Assembly (NCBI GenBank): GCA_003247575.1 | Contig: QJZC01000007.1 | Coordinates: forward strand, 1-50,664 | Source: Pseudomonadota bacterium | GTDB taxonomy: Bacteria > Myxococcota_A > UBA9160 > SZUA-336 | DNA: 50,664 nucleotides | Direction of reading: 5' to 3' | In this document: piece after piece, positions 38,956-48,481 of the stretch | Layout of the letters: every line of letters starts with the position of its first letter | Position numbering within the stretch: position 1 is the first letter of the stretch | The notes under the pieces: generated by a model | Seen by the model: only the letters and a program-made list of their open reading frames with translations | Told to the model about the DNA's origin: nothing | Databases searched by the model: none | Translations under genes and position numbers: made by a program

Positions 38956-40243
38956 CGAACTCGTCGACCAGCAGGCCACGCACGGCCCCCGCGAGATAGA
39001 TCGACCCAGCGACCACGAGTAGCTCGTCGGGCTCGAGAATCTCGCGCGCCCGGTCGAGGGCATCGATCGGATCCTCGCACGCCTCTGGCTGCTCGATACC
39101 GCAGGCGAAGGCGAGAGCCTCGACCTCGACCGGATCCAGCGAGCGCACGGGCTCGGCGCGACAGGCGATGCAGGCGCGCGTCGTCGGGGCCAGCGCTTGC
39201 AGCATCGATGCGGCGTCCTTGTCCTGCGAGATCGAGGTCACCAATACCCAACGGCGTCTCGGAGCGATCCACGCGAGCGAGCGGCAGAGGGCGGCGATCG
39301 AATCGGGGGTGTGTGCACAATCCAGAACGATGGAGTCTCCGAAGCGCTCCAGCCGCGCGGGAGGATGACAGCTGGCGAGCGCGGCGAGTTCGACGGGAGT
39401 GAGCGCGCGCCCGAGGAAGATCTCGGCGGCTCGAACTGCCAAGGCCACGTTGTGTGCCTGGTGCTCACCGAGCAACGACGAGACTAGCTCACGGCCGTCC
39501 TCGAGACGCAGGCGTTGAGTGGTCGAGCTGACCTCGATCAGCTGCGCACTGACCTCCTCTATGGGAGTGTCGGTCGCCACGGCGACACCGAGCACGGCTC
39601 CGAGCGCCTCGATCGGCATGGGACCGTGCAGCGCCGGCGTCGATGCACGCAGGATACCGGCCTTCTCTCGCGCAATCGCCTCGAGCGAGCTGCCCAGCTT
39701 CTCCGTGTGCTCCAGCTGCACCGTGGTGATCAGCGAAACCTTCGATTCGACCACATTGGTCGAGTCGATGCGCCCGCCTAGGCCGACCTCGACGACCGCA
39801 ACGTCGACCTCGGCGTCGTGGAAGATCTGAAGCGCGAGGGCGGTGGAGACATCGAAGAAGCTCGGGCGCAGGCGCGGATCTTCGCGCAGCTTGTCCGCGA
39901 CCGGCTGGAGCCGATTCAGTGCGTGCAGGAGGACCGCCTCCGACACCGTCTCGCCGCAGACGCGAAAACGCTCGGACCAACACTCGAGGTGTGGTGAGGT
40001 ATACGTGCCGACGCGCCTGCGAGCGGCCGCGAGCAGCGCCTCTACGAGCCAAGCGGTGGAGCCCTTCCCCTTGGACCCGGCGATGTGCACGCAAGGCAAT
40101 CCGCGCTCGGGATTCCCCAGGCCAGCGAGCAGGCTGCGAATCCGATCGAGCCCGAGCCGTTCGTATGCAAAGTCACGCGTCTTCTCGAGGTTGAGAAAGC
40201 CATCCAGATACGCCCGAGCCTCGGCGAGCGTCGTTATCCGCAC
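38948..40243 (-). CDS. folC: Folylpolyglutamate/dihydrofolate synthase
   Basis: 431 residues. It ligates glutamate to folates, and in many bacteria also to dihydropteroate. The Mur-ligase fold is shown by the P-loop HIAGSKGKGSTAWLVEALL, by YTSPHLECWSERFRVCG, VVEVGLGGRIDSTNVV and ITTVQLEHTEKLGSSLEAIAREKAGI, and by the C-terminal ligase part LDCAHTPDSI. Length fits. I chose GTG 40243 because GAGGAG lies 5 nt upstream and the chain VRITTLAEARAYLDG follows; the longer frame lacks this. Paired with a GNAT gene. Confidence 0.94.
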   Translation of the reverse strand: MRITTLAEARAYLDGFLNLEKTRDFAYERLGLDRIRSLLAGLGNPERGLPCVHIAGSKGKGSTAWLVEALLAAARRRVGTYTSPHLECWSERFRVCGETVSEAVLLHALNRLQPVADKLREDPRLRPSFFDVSTALALQIFHDAEVDVAVVEVGLGGRIDSTNVVESKVSLITTVQLEHTEKLGSSLEAIAREKAGILRASTPALHGPMPIEALGAVLGVAVATDTPIEEVSAQLIEVSSTTQRLRLEDGRELVSSLLGEHQAHNVALAVRAAEIFLGRALTPVELAALASCHPPARLERFGDSIVLDCAHTPDSIAALCRSLAWIAPRRRWVLVTSISQDKDAASMLQALAPTTRACIACRAEPVRSLDPVEVEALAFACGIEQPEACEDPIDALDRAREILEPDELLVVAGSIYLAGAVRGLLVDEFGG

Positions 40244-40302
40244 TGACTCTCCTCTCCGGATCTCTCCTTCTCCACCAGATCCTGCGCTAGCCTTCGGCGC
40301 GC

Positions 40303-41574
40303 ATGCAAGCGTATGCCCCAGCCCACACACGGGGCCGACTCCGGTGGTGGATCGCGAACGACCTCGATCCAGTCGCACGAGCTCGACTGGACCCGATTCT
40401 TTCCGATCCCGATGCCGCACTTGCGAGCCCCGCGAGTGTCGCGCGCCGCCGCGTGGGCCGCAAACGCTTCTACCACCTGCGCCAGAGCCCCACTCACATC
40501 GACGGACCTCCGCAGCTCGGTCTCTTCATCAAGATCTTCGAAGCACCCCGCGGCGGGGCAGGCTGGCTCCGCTCGTTCGGGGAATCTCGCGCGACCCGGG
40601 AAGCGGAAGTGGCGACTGCGATCTTGCAGCGCGGATTCTTGGCCGCGGCTCCGATCGCAGTCGGAGAAGAACGCCGCTTGGGGCGACGTACCCGCAGCGT
40701 GTCCATCATCCCAGAGCTGCCGGCACGCGACCTGCGCACGCTACTGCTCGATCCAGCAATGACCTGCGCGAAGCGACGCGAGCTGATCGAGCAATTCGGC
40801 CGCTTCACGGCTCGCCTCCACGCGTCCGGAATCGATCAGGACGACACCTCACCCAACAACTTCCTGGTGTCGACCGCTGGTGACTTCATTCTGATCGACT
40901 TCGAGCGCTGTAGAGTAGGCGAGGTACTGCCACCCATGCGACGCTGGCACCTGCTCGCCAAGCTGCAGCGACACCAGCTGGGGGTGACCTATTCCGATCG
41001 GTTGCGCTTCCTGCGCGCCTATCTGGAGGACACCCCGGAGATCTCGAGGCGTGCCGCGTGGAGCCAAATCTCCGCACGGCTGCTCGAGGTTCGACGGAAC
41101 GACGCCCGCCGAGCGGAACGCGGAGCCTTCCAGGAAGGCCGCCTCCTCGAGCGGATCGGGGCCGAGTGGCAGGTTCGCGGACGCGAGCAGATTTCAGCCA
41201 GGGAGATCGAGCTTCCTAGAAAACAAGCGCAGCAGCAGTGGGTATTGGCCCTACAGCTGGAGCGTCTGCGACTTCCCGCACTTCGCCCCGTGCGTCTGAC
41301 CCGAACCGGAATCGTGCTCGCGTCGCCGGTCGCCGTCGCCGAAGAGGCCCAGCGGGATACCCCGCGTGAGCGGACCGCCCCGCCTGGAGCGGGGCCGGCC
41401 GACTCCCAGCACACCGCGGAAACCGAACGGCGTATCGTGCAGGCCTGCCGTGAGTTCGAACGCTTCGGAAGCTGGCGCGCGGCCCCTCGCTGGGAGGCCG
41501 ACGGCAACACGGTCTGGCTCGCGGATCTGACTACGTTCGAGCTAGCCATTCCGACGTCTGACACCGAGCGCTAG
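40303..41574 (+). CDS. Lipopolysaccharide (Kdo/WaaP)-type kinase with a C-terminal extension
   Basis: 423 residues. The N-terminal 250 residues are a protein-kinase-like fold of the Kdo/WaaP/InaA type: RRRVGRKRFYHLRQ, LGLFIKIFEAPRG with the ATP-binding Lys, ARLHASGIDQDDTSPNNFLV as catalytic loop, and FILIDFERCRVGE with the DFG-equivalent DFE. It would phosphorylate lipid A core sugars or a related molecule. The last 170 residues (Arg/Gln-rich, then a REFERFGSWRAAPRWEADGNTVWL segment) are not part of the basic fold. ATG 40303 divergent from folC, with 59 bp between the starts. No membrane segments. Confidence 0.8.
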   Translation: MQAYAPAHTRGRLRWWIANDLDPVARARLDPILSDPDAALASPASVARRRVGRKRFYHLRQSPTHIDGPPQLGLFIKIFEAPRGGAGWLRSFGESRATREAEVATAILQRGFLAAAPIAVGEERRLGRRTRSVSIIPELPARDLRTLLLDPAMTCAKRRELIEQFGRFTARLHASGIDQDDTSPNNFLVSTAGDFILIDFERCRVGEVLPPMRRWHLLAKLQRHQLGVTYSDRLRFLRAYLEDTPEISRRAAWSQISARLLEVRRNDARRAERGAFQEGRLLERIGAEWQVRGREQISAREIELPRKQAQQQWVLALQLERLRLPALRPVRLTRTGIVLASPVAVAEEAQRDTPRERTAPPGAGPADSQHTAETERRIVQACREFERFGSWRAAPRWEADGNTVWLADLTTFELAIPTSDTER

Positions 41575-41607
41575 CGATTCACCCGACAGCGATGGCCACC
41601 CGATGGG

Positions 41608-41928
41608 TCATTGCACCATGTAACGCTTCCATGCGCGGTATTGACGCACTGCATCGTCGTTGGTCTCGACGGCAGGATAGAAGTAGCGTACGGCGTGGCC
41701 ACAGGTTCGGCAGATCTTGTAACAGAACTTGAAGCCATCTACGACGCGCGCATTCCCGACGATCTCGCGGTTCTCTTCCGAGCAGCACTCGCTCGGCAGC
41801 ATCGGCGACACGATCCGCTTCGGGTAGTTGTTCTGCGGCGACTCCTCGTCCGTGTAGCGGATGATGTTCCGCAGATTTCGATTGGGTTTCTGCTCTGCTG
41901 GCCGAAGATTGCTTCCGATTCGTTTCAC
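41608..41928 (-). CDS. Hypothetical cysteine-rich small protein
   Basis: 106 residues from GTG 41928, AAGGAAGG lying 5 nt upstream, a good site. CCSEENREIVG, KFCYKICRTCGHAV provides six Cys, in two groups about 25 residues apart, like a zinc ribbon (CYKICRTCGH) with a second CC pair. C-terminal half is aromatic and charged (AVRYFYPAVETNDDAVRQYRAWKRY). I recognise no family. Encoded opposite to its neighbours; alone in its transcript. Confidence 0.6.
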   Translation of the reverse strand: MKRIGSNLRPAEQKPNRNLRNIIRYTDEESPQNNYPKRIVSPMLPSECCSEENREIVGNARVVDGFKFCYKICRTCGHAVRYFYPAVETNDDAVRQYRAWKRYMVQ

Positions 41929-42126
41929 TGAGCCTTCCTTGCGTTCTGTGTCCGCCGCGCCGGATCATCCGGCGAGCGCTGTACCGCCCATCGCCACCAA
42001 CTTTTTACCGCACCACTCTCTCGGGCTCCGGAAGTCGCATACTGCGTCTGTTCCCGGCTGTGCGCGTGCGTCCGATGGCACCCTTGCATGTGTCTGGACT
42101 CGGCCTCGGTGCGCGGCCTATCCAAC

Positions 42127-42171
42127 AATCACGAAACTGAGAATCACGAGACTGAGAATCACAGGACTGAG
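42127..42171. repeat. Three 15-bp tandem repeats
   Basis: Units AATCACGAAACTGAG, AATCACGAGACTGAG and AATCACAGGACTGAG lie end to end. They are not separated by spacers, so this is a minisatellite and not a CRISPR array. Confidence 0.9.
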
Positions 42172-43368
42172 CGCCATGGAGCGTTCCGAAGCCAGTGCGC
42201 GGGGTATCTGTCCCACCGCGTACCCGGACAACCGCCTGCGCGAAAGCGAGACTGGCGCTCGCACCCCAACCCCGCTGGCGACTTCCTGGCTGACCTCTTC
42301 CGATGAGACGCTGACGGCTGATCTAAATTCCTCCGCGGCGACTGCCACGAGGCCGGGACCGGCTCCAACTCGAGGCTCGACGGTCCTTCCTGGCCTCCTG
42401 CCAAGAAGCGTGATCGAGACTCGCTCGCGGCCAGCCCCCAATCGGCCGAGGCCACCCTGATGAGAGAGCTGACGACCGAGTCGACCCCCACTCACCTGGA
42501 CCCCTGGACCGAAGATCGAGTCCGAGTCCGGCTGCGAGTCCGAGCGGCAGACGGCCCACCGTTACCGAGACAACCAGGCAATACCCGAGCGACTGGAAAC
42601 CCACACGGATTCGGCGTTTGCATCCGTCCGCTTTGCAGTCTGTCAGCCTCGTCTATCGCTTTCCGTGGTACTTATTCGTTCGTTTGGATCCCGGCTCCCT
42701 CGCCGGTCGAGATGCCTCCCGCATCCAGATCCTGAGGAGCTACGAACGACTCCCCAGTTCGTTGTTGACGATAACGGGGAGGAGTGACCGGAAGCCTGGA
42801 GTGCCAAGTTCCGCCCAAACGCTGGTTCCACGTGAGGCTGCATCCACGTGAGCTTATGCCGAGCTATCGACACCGCCTGACGGCGCATCCAAAGTGCACA
42901 TTCGGCGCTGATCTCAGAATACTGGTAACAACCGAAGATCGAATTAAGGGTCGGTTTGTTCCGACGCGACTCTAGCAGTTACCCCCCTCTGACTCAAGCC
43001 GCATCGCAGGTATTCAACCCGGCGCCGCAGAACTGGCACACGGGGTGAACATTCTCGCCTGCCCGTACGTCTGTGACGTGCGGAACCACCAGTTGATTGA
43101 CAATCTCAGGGCAGCTCGTGAGCATCAGAGTCCCCACAGCCCGAACCATCTGAGGCCGGCTCGGCTGCCAACTCTCCAGCCGATGCGGACCGACTTTCGA
43201 AGGGGCGCCCGATTGGGGGCCGCCGGAACCGACGTGGAGGGTCACTCAGTGGCACATCTCGGCACGTGCCCACCCCTCGGGCAACTTGGCCCCAGAGATC
43301 GGTCGAAAGCAGTCGCAGGATTCATTGGCAAGGAGTCGGCACCCACCCCTCGCAGGGGGCTGCCGCGA

Positions 43369-43459
43369 CCGCAGGTGACCAGAACTCCACACGCGGCATG
43401 CGTGCAGCAAGGACTCCCGCGGAGCATGACCCGCAGGGTGCCAGAACCTCGCCACGCGG
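43369..43459. repeat. Imperfect direct repeat, about 28 bp, two copies 35 bp apart
   Basis: 43369-43396 and 43431-43459 share CCGCAGG, then CCAGAAC, then CACGCGG in the same order, with a few substitutions and one-base insertions. In a non-coding stretch; function unknown. Confidence 0.6.
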
Positions 43460-43825
43460 GCTTCGCCGAGAGTGCTGCGCGACACTCGTGAACAGTGCGC
43501 TCAAAGGACGGAAATCGCTTACAGTTCAAACACTTAGAGACGAATCTCAAGTTGACATCGCAACCGACAGAAGCGTATCGTAGCAAGGCTCGAGGGACGT
43601 CCGTACACTGCTCGGGGTCGCCCGTCCTCGGCTCGCCCCCTCGATCTCACCCCCTGGTCGGCGAATGATGTGGTATGAACCCTGCAAAGCTCTTACTCGA
43701 TTCGTGGCGGGTTCAGCCATCCAGGTGCAGACATCAGCCCAGATTCGAGGAAAGCCGATTCCTCTTCCTGCTTTCGGCCTCCTGAGTTGCGCGTGAACCA
43801 AGATTACGGAGGAAAGTTCCCAGCG

Positions 43826-44887
43826 ATGACAACTGAGAAGCGGTCCCTTGGAAACTCGCCGATCGACTCTCGAATCGCCGCGGAGATCGCCGCAGCGACC
43901 GAGCGCTACGACCCGCTCGCACCCAACCGGAACAAACGCGGCATGTGGATCGGCATGGTCTCGGCGGCGCTCCACGTCATCGCACTGTTCCTGCTCTCCA
44001 ACGTCCTGTTCGGAGACCCACTCGAGGAGGAGGAGACCGTCCTCGTATCGATCCTCGAGGAGGAGAAGCCGCCCGAACCGGAACCCGAGAAGGCGCGTCC
44101 GAAGGCGATTCGCCGCCGGACGCTCAACACGGCGACCGCTCAGCGACGTGAGGTCATCCAGAACGAGGTACGCAAGATCGAGCCGGTTCCCGTCGTTGCC
44201 CAGGTCCAGAAGGTCGAGGTGGCCAAGGTCCAGCGCGTCCAGGCGCCCAAGCTCGTCGAGCGGCGCGAAATCACCACGAAGACCGTCAACGAGTTCGCCC
44301 AGCGCCAAGTCCAGCAGCCCACCGCCGTGCCGAGCGCGACCGACTCCCTGCGCACGGTCGCAGAGCTCCAGCAGAGCGCGGGTCCCCGCCGGGTCGCCGC
44401 AGCAGGCCCAGTCGTCGCACAGGCAGCGCAGGTCTCGGCTCCGAATCTGTCCGACGGACTGATCGACAACATGGCGGTCGAAGGAGACGTGGACGGGGCG
44501 CGCATCGCTCCGGTGGAGTCGGGCAACGCCTCCCGCTACACGCAGGGCGACGGTGAGCTCGGGCTGCAGCCCGGTCAGAACAAGGACTGCAACAGCGACC
44601 CGGTCTGCCAGGCCTACCTGAAAGAGATCCAGCGGCGCGTGTATCAGCGCTGGCGGCCCGGTCGCAACGTGCCCGCGGGCCGCGTGCGGCTCGCGTTCCG
44701 CATCGACAAGAGTGGTGCCGCCTACTCCGTCAAGCTGGTCAAGGCAGACGACGACGTCCTGGGCGAGACCTGCGCGACGGCGTTTCGACACGCGAGCCCC
44801 TTCCCGCCTCCGCCAAAGTCGATTCACTACCTCGCCAGCAAGGGAATCATCGCGACGTTCTCCTATGACAGCGGCAGCTCGGAATAG
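43826..44887 (+). CDS. TonB/TolA-like energy-transducing or envelope-spanning protein
   Basis: 353 residues from ATG 43826, with GGAGGAAAG upstream. An N-terminal cytosolic part of about 40 residues precedes one membrane segment (MWIGMVSAALHVIALFLLSNVLFG) and a long periplasmic linker, acidic then basic and Pro/Glu-rich (EEEKPPEPEPEKARPKAIRRR), followed by Gln/Val-rich sequence. The C-terminal 100 residues form a TonB/TolA-type domain: DCNSDPVCQAYLKEIQRRVYQRW, GRVRLAFRIDKSGAAYSVKLVKADDD, ETCATAFRHASPFPPPP. The Cys pairs may form a disulfide. It should reach across the periplasm; no ExbBD/TolQR partner is visible here. The next gene starts 12 bp after its stop, so the pair is an operon. Whether it is a TonB or a TolA equivalent cannot be told. 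Confidence 0.85.
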   Translation: MTTEKRSLGNSPIDSRIAAEIAAATERYDPLAPNRNKRGMWIGMVSAALHVIALFLLSNVLFGDPLEEEETVLVSILEEEKPPEPEPEKARPKAIRRRTLNTATAQRREVIQNEVRKIEPVPVVAQVQKVEVAKVQRVQAPKLVERREITTKTVNEFAQRQVQQPTAVPSATDSLRTVAELQQSAGPRRVAAAGPVVAQAAQVSAPNLSDGLIDNMAVEGDVDGARIAPVESGNASRYTQGDGELGLQPGQNKDCNSDPVCQAYLKEIQRRVYQRWRPGRNVPAGRVRLAFRIDKSGAAYSVKLVKADDDVLGETCATAFRHASPFPPPPKSIHYLASKGIIATFSYDSGSSE

Positions 44888-44899
44888 GAAGCACAGATC

Positions 44900-47800
44900 G
44901 TGACTTCCCCCTGGCGATTGATCGGCAACTTGGCCGCAACTCTGGGGTGTGGCCTACTCCCGAGTGCTGCGCAGGCTCAGGCCATCTCCATCTTCTATGA
45001 CTCGAACGAGCAGATCGCTCGCACCGAGGCCGACGAGAACAAGGACGGCTCCGTCGACAAGTGGGAGTACTACGCCGGCGGCGAGCGCCCCGTGCGCATC
45101 GAGCAGGACCAGAACTTCGATGGCTCGAAGGATCTCTGGCAGTTCTTCGACGATGGCCGCCTGACCCGTCAGGAACAGGACACCGACTTCGATGGGCGCA
45201 TCGACCTTTGGGTCGAGACGGATGCCAATCAGCAGCCGAAGGTGCAGAAGAACGATACGACGGGCGACGGCTACGGCGACACGATCACGTACTTCGAAGC
45301 AGGCAAGAAGCAACGCATCGAAAAGGACCCCGACGGCAATGGCTTCATCAACGAGGTCTCGCAGTTCGTCGACGAGCGCATTCGCGACCTGACGCGCGAC
45401 GACAACGAAGACGGAAGACCGGAGGTCCACGCCCGCTTCGGGCTCGACGGCTCCAAGGAGTTCGAGGAGCAGGATACGACCGCGTCCGGCAAGTTCGACC
45501 TGCGCATCTACTACGAGAACGGCGCCAAGGCGCGCACCGAGACCGATTCCGACGAGGACGGCGACTTCGATCGCCTGGCCTACTTTGACGGCGACGGCAC
45601 GCTCGTGCGCGAAGAGATCGACACGGACGGGAACGGCAGCAAGGAAACCTTCTTCTTCTTCGAGAAGGGCAAGCGCGCGCGTCAGGAGCGAGACTCCGAC
45701 GGTGACGGCTCCAAGGAGCTGGTCGTCTACTACGACGCCAACGAGGTCCGCCTGCGCGAGGATGTCGACGGGGACGCCGATGGCAAGGTGGACACGGTTC
45801 GGCTGTACGAAAATGACCTGTTGGCAGGTCAGACGCGCGACATGAACGAGGACGGCCAGCCCGAGGTCGTCGAGGTCTACCGCGAAGGGCAGATCGTGTC
45901 GCGCGAGGTCGACACCAACAAGGACGGCACCAACGATACCTTCATCGCCTTCATCGCTGGAGTGCGCAGCACGCAGAAGGAAGATGCCGACTTCGACGGG
46001 CGCATCGACCGGGAGTACACCTTCGAGCAGGACAAGCTGCGAACCCAGCGCGAGGACTCGAACGGCGACGGCAAGCTCGACCTCTTCACCGAGTTCGAAG
46101 ACGACAAGCCGGTCCGCCGCACGCAGGACCGCAACGCTGACGGCGAGTCGGACTTCTTCGAGTTCCTCGTCGCAGGGCTGCGCAACCGCCAAGAGGTCGA
46201 CGACGACTACGACGGGCGCACGGATCTCTGGAACTTCTACGACACCGCAGGCGCACTGGAGAAACAGGAGCAGGACACGGACGGCGACGGCAGACCCGAT
46301 CGCTTCATCGACATCGATCCTGTGTCCGGCAAGACGAAGCGCACCCTCGAGGACAAGGATGCCGATGGCCGCATCGACATGTGGACGGCCTTCGAAGACG
46401 GCGTTCGGACGGCCCAAGAGGTAGATACCAACTTCGACGGCAAGCCCGATCGCTTCATCAAGGCATTCGGTGACACGCCCGTCAGCGTCTCGGAGGATCG
46501 CAACTACGACGGCACACCCGACTACGAGGCGACCTACGACGCCAACGGCAAGATCACCAGCGATCGCACCGACGAGGACTTCGACGGAATCTTCGAGGCC
46601 TCGGTCAGCTTCCAGGGTGGCGCTCGCTCCGTCGTCCAGCTGGATCCCGACGGCGACGGCAAGCCCGAAGGCCGCGTCTTCTACGACGAGTCTGGTCAGA
46701 AGCGGCTACGCGAAGAGCGCGACGAAGATGGCGACGGCTTCGCAGAGATCACGAGCTTCTTCGAAGACGAGCGGATGACCCGACAGGAGACCGACACGAA
46801 CCGGGACGGAACCTCCGACCAGATCGTTCGCTTCGATCGCGACGGCAATCGGCTCTCCGAGTCGCTCGACACGAACCAGGACGGCAAGCCGGATGCCTTC
46901 AAGGAGTACCAGGCCGGCGTCGTCTCCGAGCAACGTGAAGACCGCAACTTCGATGGTGCGGACGACTACATCGGTAGCTACGAGGATGGCGTGCTCCGTC
47001 TTGCGCGCACCGATACGAACTTCAACGGGAAGTTCGATACCGAGCTCGACTTCCTCGCCAGCGGAAAGCGCACCGAGCAGCGTGAGGACACGAATCACGA
47101 CGGTGAAATCGACGTCGTCACCGAGTTCGACTCGAACGAGAAGATCCAGCGTCAGAAGGCGGACCAGGATTTCAACGGCACCTTCGAGGTTCTTTCGTTC
47201 TTCGAGGCGGGCCGCTTGGTCCGTATCGAGACGGACTCGAACGGCGATGACGAGATCGACCGAATCGCCTACTTCGAGAACGGGGCCAAGGAGCCGAGCC
47301 GGGTCGAACAGGACAACGACTTCGACGGAGTCTTCGAGGCGCGCGTAGAGCTCAGTGGAGGCATCGCCCTTAAGCAGGAGCTGGACACTGACGGCGACGG
47401 ACGCAGTGATCGCTTCGTCGAGCTCAACAAGGCCGGCAAGGTTCTGGTTCAGCGCGATGATCGCGACCGCAACGGGAAGGTCGACCTGACGGTTCGCTTC
47501 GACCCCGAGACCGAGCAGCCGATCGAGCAGATCGACGACCCGAACGAAGACGGCAAGCCCAATCGCGTGACCCGCTTGAAGAATGGAGTCGCGCGCGAGG
47601 TTTCAGAGGACTCGAACGGCGACGGCTGCCTGGACCGCACGCAAGCCTTCGACGAGAATTCGCAGCTGATCCGGGACCAGTCCGATACAGACGGGAACTG
47701 CGTCCTAGACACCACGCTGTTCTTCGAAGGCGGCAAGCTCACTCGCCGCGAGATCGACACAAACAAGAACAAGGTTGTCGATCTCTGGGAGTACTACGAA

Positions 47801-48328
47801 GGCGACGTCAAGCGAGTCCAAGCCGAGTCTCGCGGCCGCTGCACGCGCCCGAACATCGCGTTCATCTTCTCCGAAGATGGGCAGACGATGCTGCGCCAGG
47901 AAGAAGACAAGAACTGCAACGGCAAGCCGGATCGATTGACTCTGTTGGCACCGGATGGCACGCCGACCGAGACGTGCACGCCCTACACGCGCGCAATTCT
48001 GGAGAACGGCGTGCCCAAGCTCGAACTCGAGAACTCGACGCGCGACCGCTATGCAGACCGCCGCCAGGTGTACGAGGGAGGCCAACTCGTACGCATCGAC
48101 GCGGACACGAATGCGGATCGTAAGCCAGACGTGTGGGTAACCTACGCGGATGGCAATGCCAGACTCCAATACGAAGACACGGACTTCGATGGTAGACCCG
48201 ATCAGGGCTTCGACCTGGGCACCGAGGAGCCGATATCGCTGGAGGGGCAGGCGCCCGAGCTTCCCACGGATGAGTTTGGGCGCATCGACTGTACCGGATT
48301 CAGCGAATACTGGAAGACATGGCGCTGA
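44900..48328 (+). CDS. Very long exported protein of about 40 Asp-rich (calcium-loop-like) repeats
   Basis: 1,142 residues. A clear signal peptide (MTSPWRLIGNLAATLGCGLLPSAAQA, cleavage after AQA) leads into repeats from about residue 40 to near the end. A typical unit is 22-26 residues, of the form DxDxDGxxDxW, Y/F-F-E-x-G-x-L, RxEx. I count about 40 acidic loops, with the DxDxDGxxD/E pattern of calcium-binding loops (EF-hand, dockerin or thrombospondin type 3). The intervening 'yFexGkl.r.e' part resembles MORN/YwqK-type hairpins. The last 150 residues are more irregular and contain Cys pairs (CTRP, CNGKP, CTPY). GTG 44900 follows AGGAAG at 8 nt. The TonB-like gene is just upstream. A rigid calcium-stabilised rod in the periplasm or outside the cell is plausible, not proven. 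Confidence 0.88.
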   Translation: MTSPWRLIGNLAATLGCGLLPSAAQAQAISIFYDSNEQIARTEADENKDGSVDKWEYYAGGERPVRIEQDQNFDGSKDLWQFFDDGRLTRQEQDTDFDGRIDLWVETDANQQPKVQKNDTTGDGYGDTITYFEAGKKQRIEKDPDGNGFINEVSQFVDERIRDLTRDDNEDGRPEVHARFGLDGSKEFEEQDTTASGKFDLRIYYENGAKARTETDSDEDGDFDRLAYFDGDGTLVREEIDTDGNGSKETFFFFEKGKRARQERDSDGDGSKELVVYYDANEVRLREDVDGDADGKVDTVRLYENDLLAGQTRDMNEDGQPEVVEVYREGQIVSREVDTNKDGTNDTFIAFIAGVRSTQKEDADFDGRIDREYTFEQDKLRTQREDSNGDGKLDLFTEFEDDKPVRRTQDRNADGESDFFEFLVAGLRNRQEVDDDYDGRTDLWNFYDTAGALEKQEQDTDGDGRPDRFIDIDPVSGKTKRTLEDKDADGRIDMWTAFEDGVRTAQEVDTNFDGKPDRFIKAFGDTPVSVSEDRNYDGTPDYEATYDANGKITSDRTDEDFDGIFEASVSFQGGARSVVQLDPDGDGKPEGRVFYDESGQKRLREERDEDGDGFAEITSFFEDERMTRQETDTNRDGTSDQIVRFDRDGNRLSESLDTNQDGKPDAFKEYQAGVVSEQREDRNFDGADDYIGSYEDGVLRLARTDTNFNGKFDTELDFLASGKRTEQREDTNHDGEIDVVTEFDSNEKIQRQKADQDFNGTFEVLSFFEAGRLVRIETDSNGDDEIDRIAYFENGAKEPSRVEQDNDFDGVFEARVELSGGIALKQELDTDGDGRSDRFVELNKAGKVLVQRDDRDRNGKVDLTVRFDPETEQPIEQIDDPNEDGKPNRVTRLKNGVAREVSEDSNGDGCLDRTQAFDENSQLIRDQSDTDGNCVLDTTLFFEGGKLTRREIDTNKNKVVDLWEYYEGDVKRVQAESRGRCTRPNIAFIFSEDGQTMLRQEEDKNCNGKPDRLTLLAPDGTPTETCTPYTRAILENGVPKLELENSTRDRYADRRQVYEGGQLVRIDADTNADRKPDVWVTYADGNARLQYEDTDFDGRPDQGFDLGTEEPISLEGQAPELPTDEFGRIDCTGFSEYWKTWR

Positions 48329-48481
48329 GAGGAGACTAGACTAGAGCGTCGGGCACCTATCCGAGGATACGGAGTGTCGATTGCGCTCTAGTCGGTGTAG
48401 ATTGTTGTTGGTATTCAAAGCCATTCGAGCGTGAACAGAAGTACCTAGCACCGCCTAGCACGAAATTGGGGAGACCCCAGC
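48329..48481. promoter_or_regulatory. Leader of the repeat lipoprotein gene with an inverted repeat
   Basis: The 10-bp arms GACTAGAGCG (48339-48348) and CGCTCTAGTC (48384-48393) are perfectly complementary and separated by 35 bases. AT-rich GTAGATTGTTGTTGGTATTC follows at about 48395-48415, where a promoter for the lipoprotein gene could lie. The structure could be an operator or a loose terminator for the upstream gene; I cannot tell which. Confidence 0.4.

Larger units (their letters stand above)
41929..43825. other. 1.9-kb stretch without a convincing gene
   Basis: GC content is lower than in the genes. Frames are many but short, change frame often, and lack ribosome binding sites. Visible structure: three 15-bp repeats at 42127-42171, an imperfect direct repeat of about 28 bp (43369-43396 and 43431-43459), and a hairpin GAGGAA/TTCCTC at 43747-43764 just upstream of the TonB-like gene. 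Some minus-strand frames have a zinc-finger-like CQFC end (about 43000-43040), perhaps remnants of a decayed gene. The promoter of the TonB cluster must lie in the last 200 bases. Confidence 0.4.

Noticed and set aside
42118..42495. Minus-strand frame ending in a Val/Ile/Leu-Ser repeat
   Set aside because: The repeated end is just the 15-bp minisatellite; the rest is Arg/Gly-rich without signal or motif.
44954..46417. Minus-strand 487-codon frame opposite the repeat protein
   Set aside because: Mirror of the Asp-rich repeats; long Val/Leu/Ala-rich frames result from the codon pattern.
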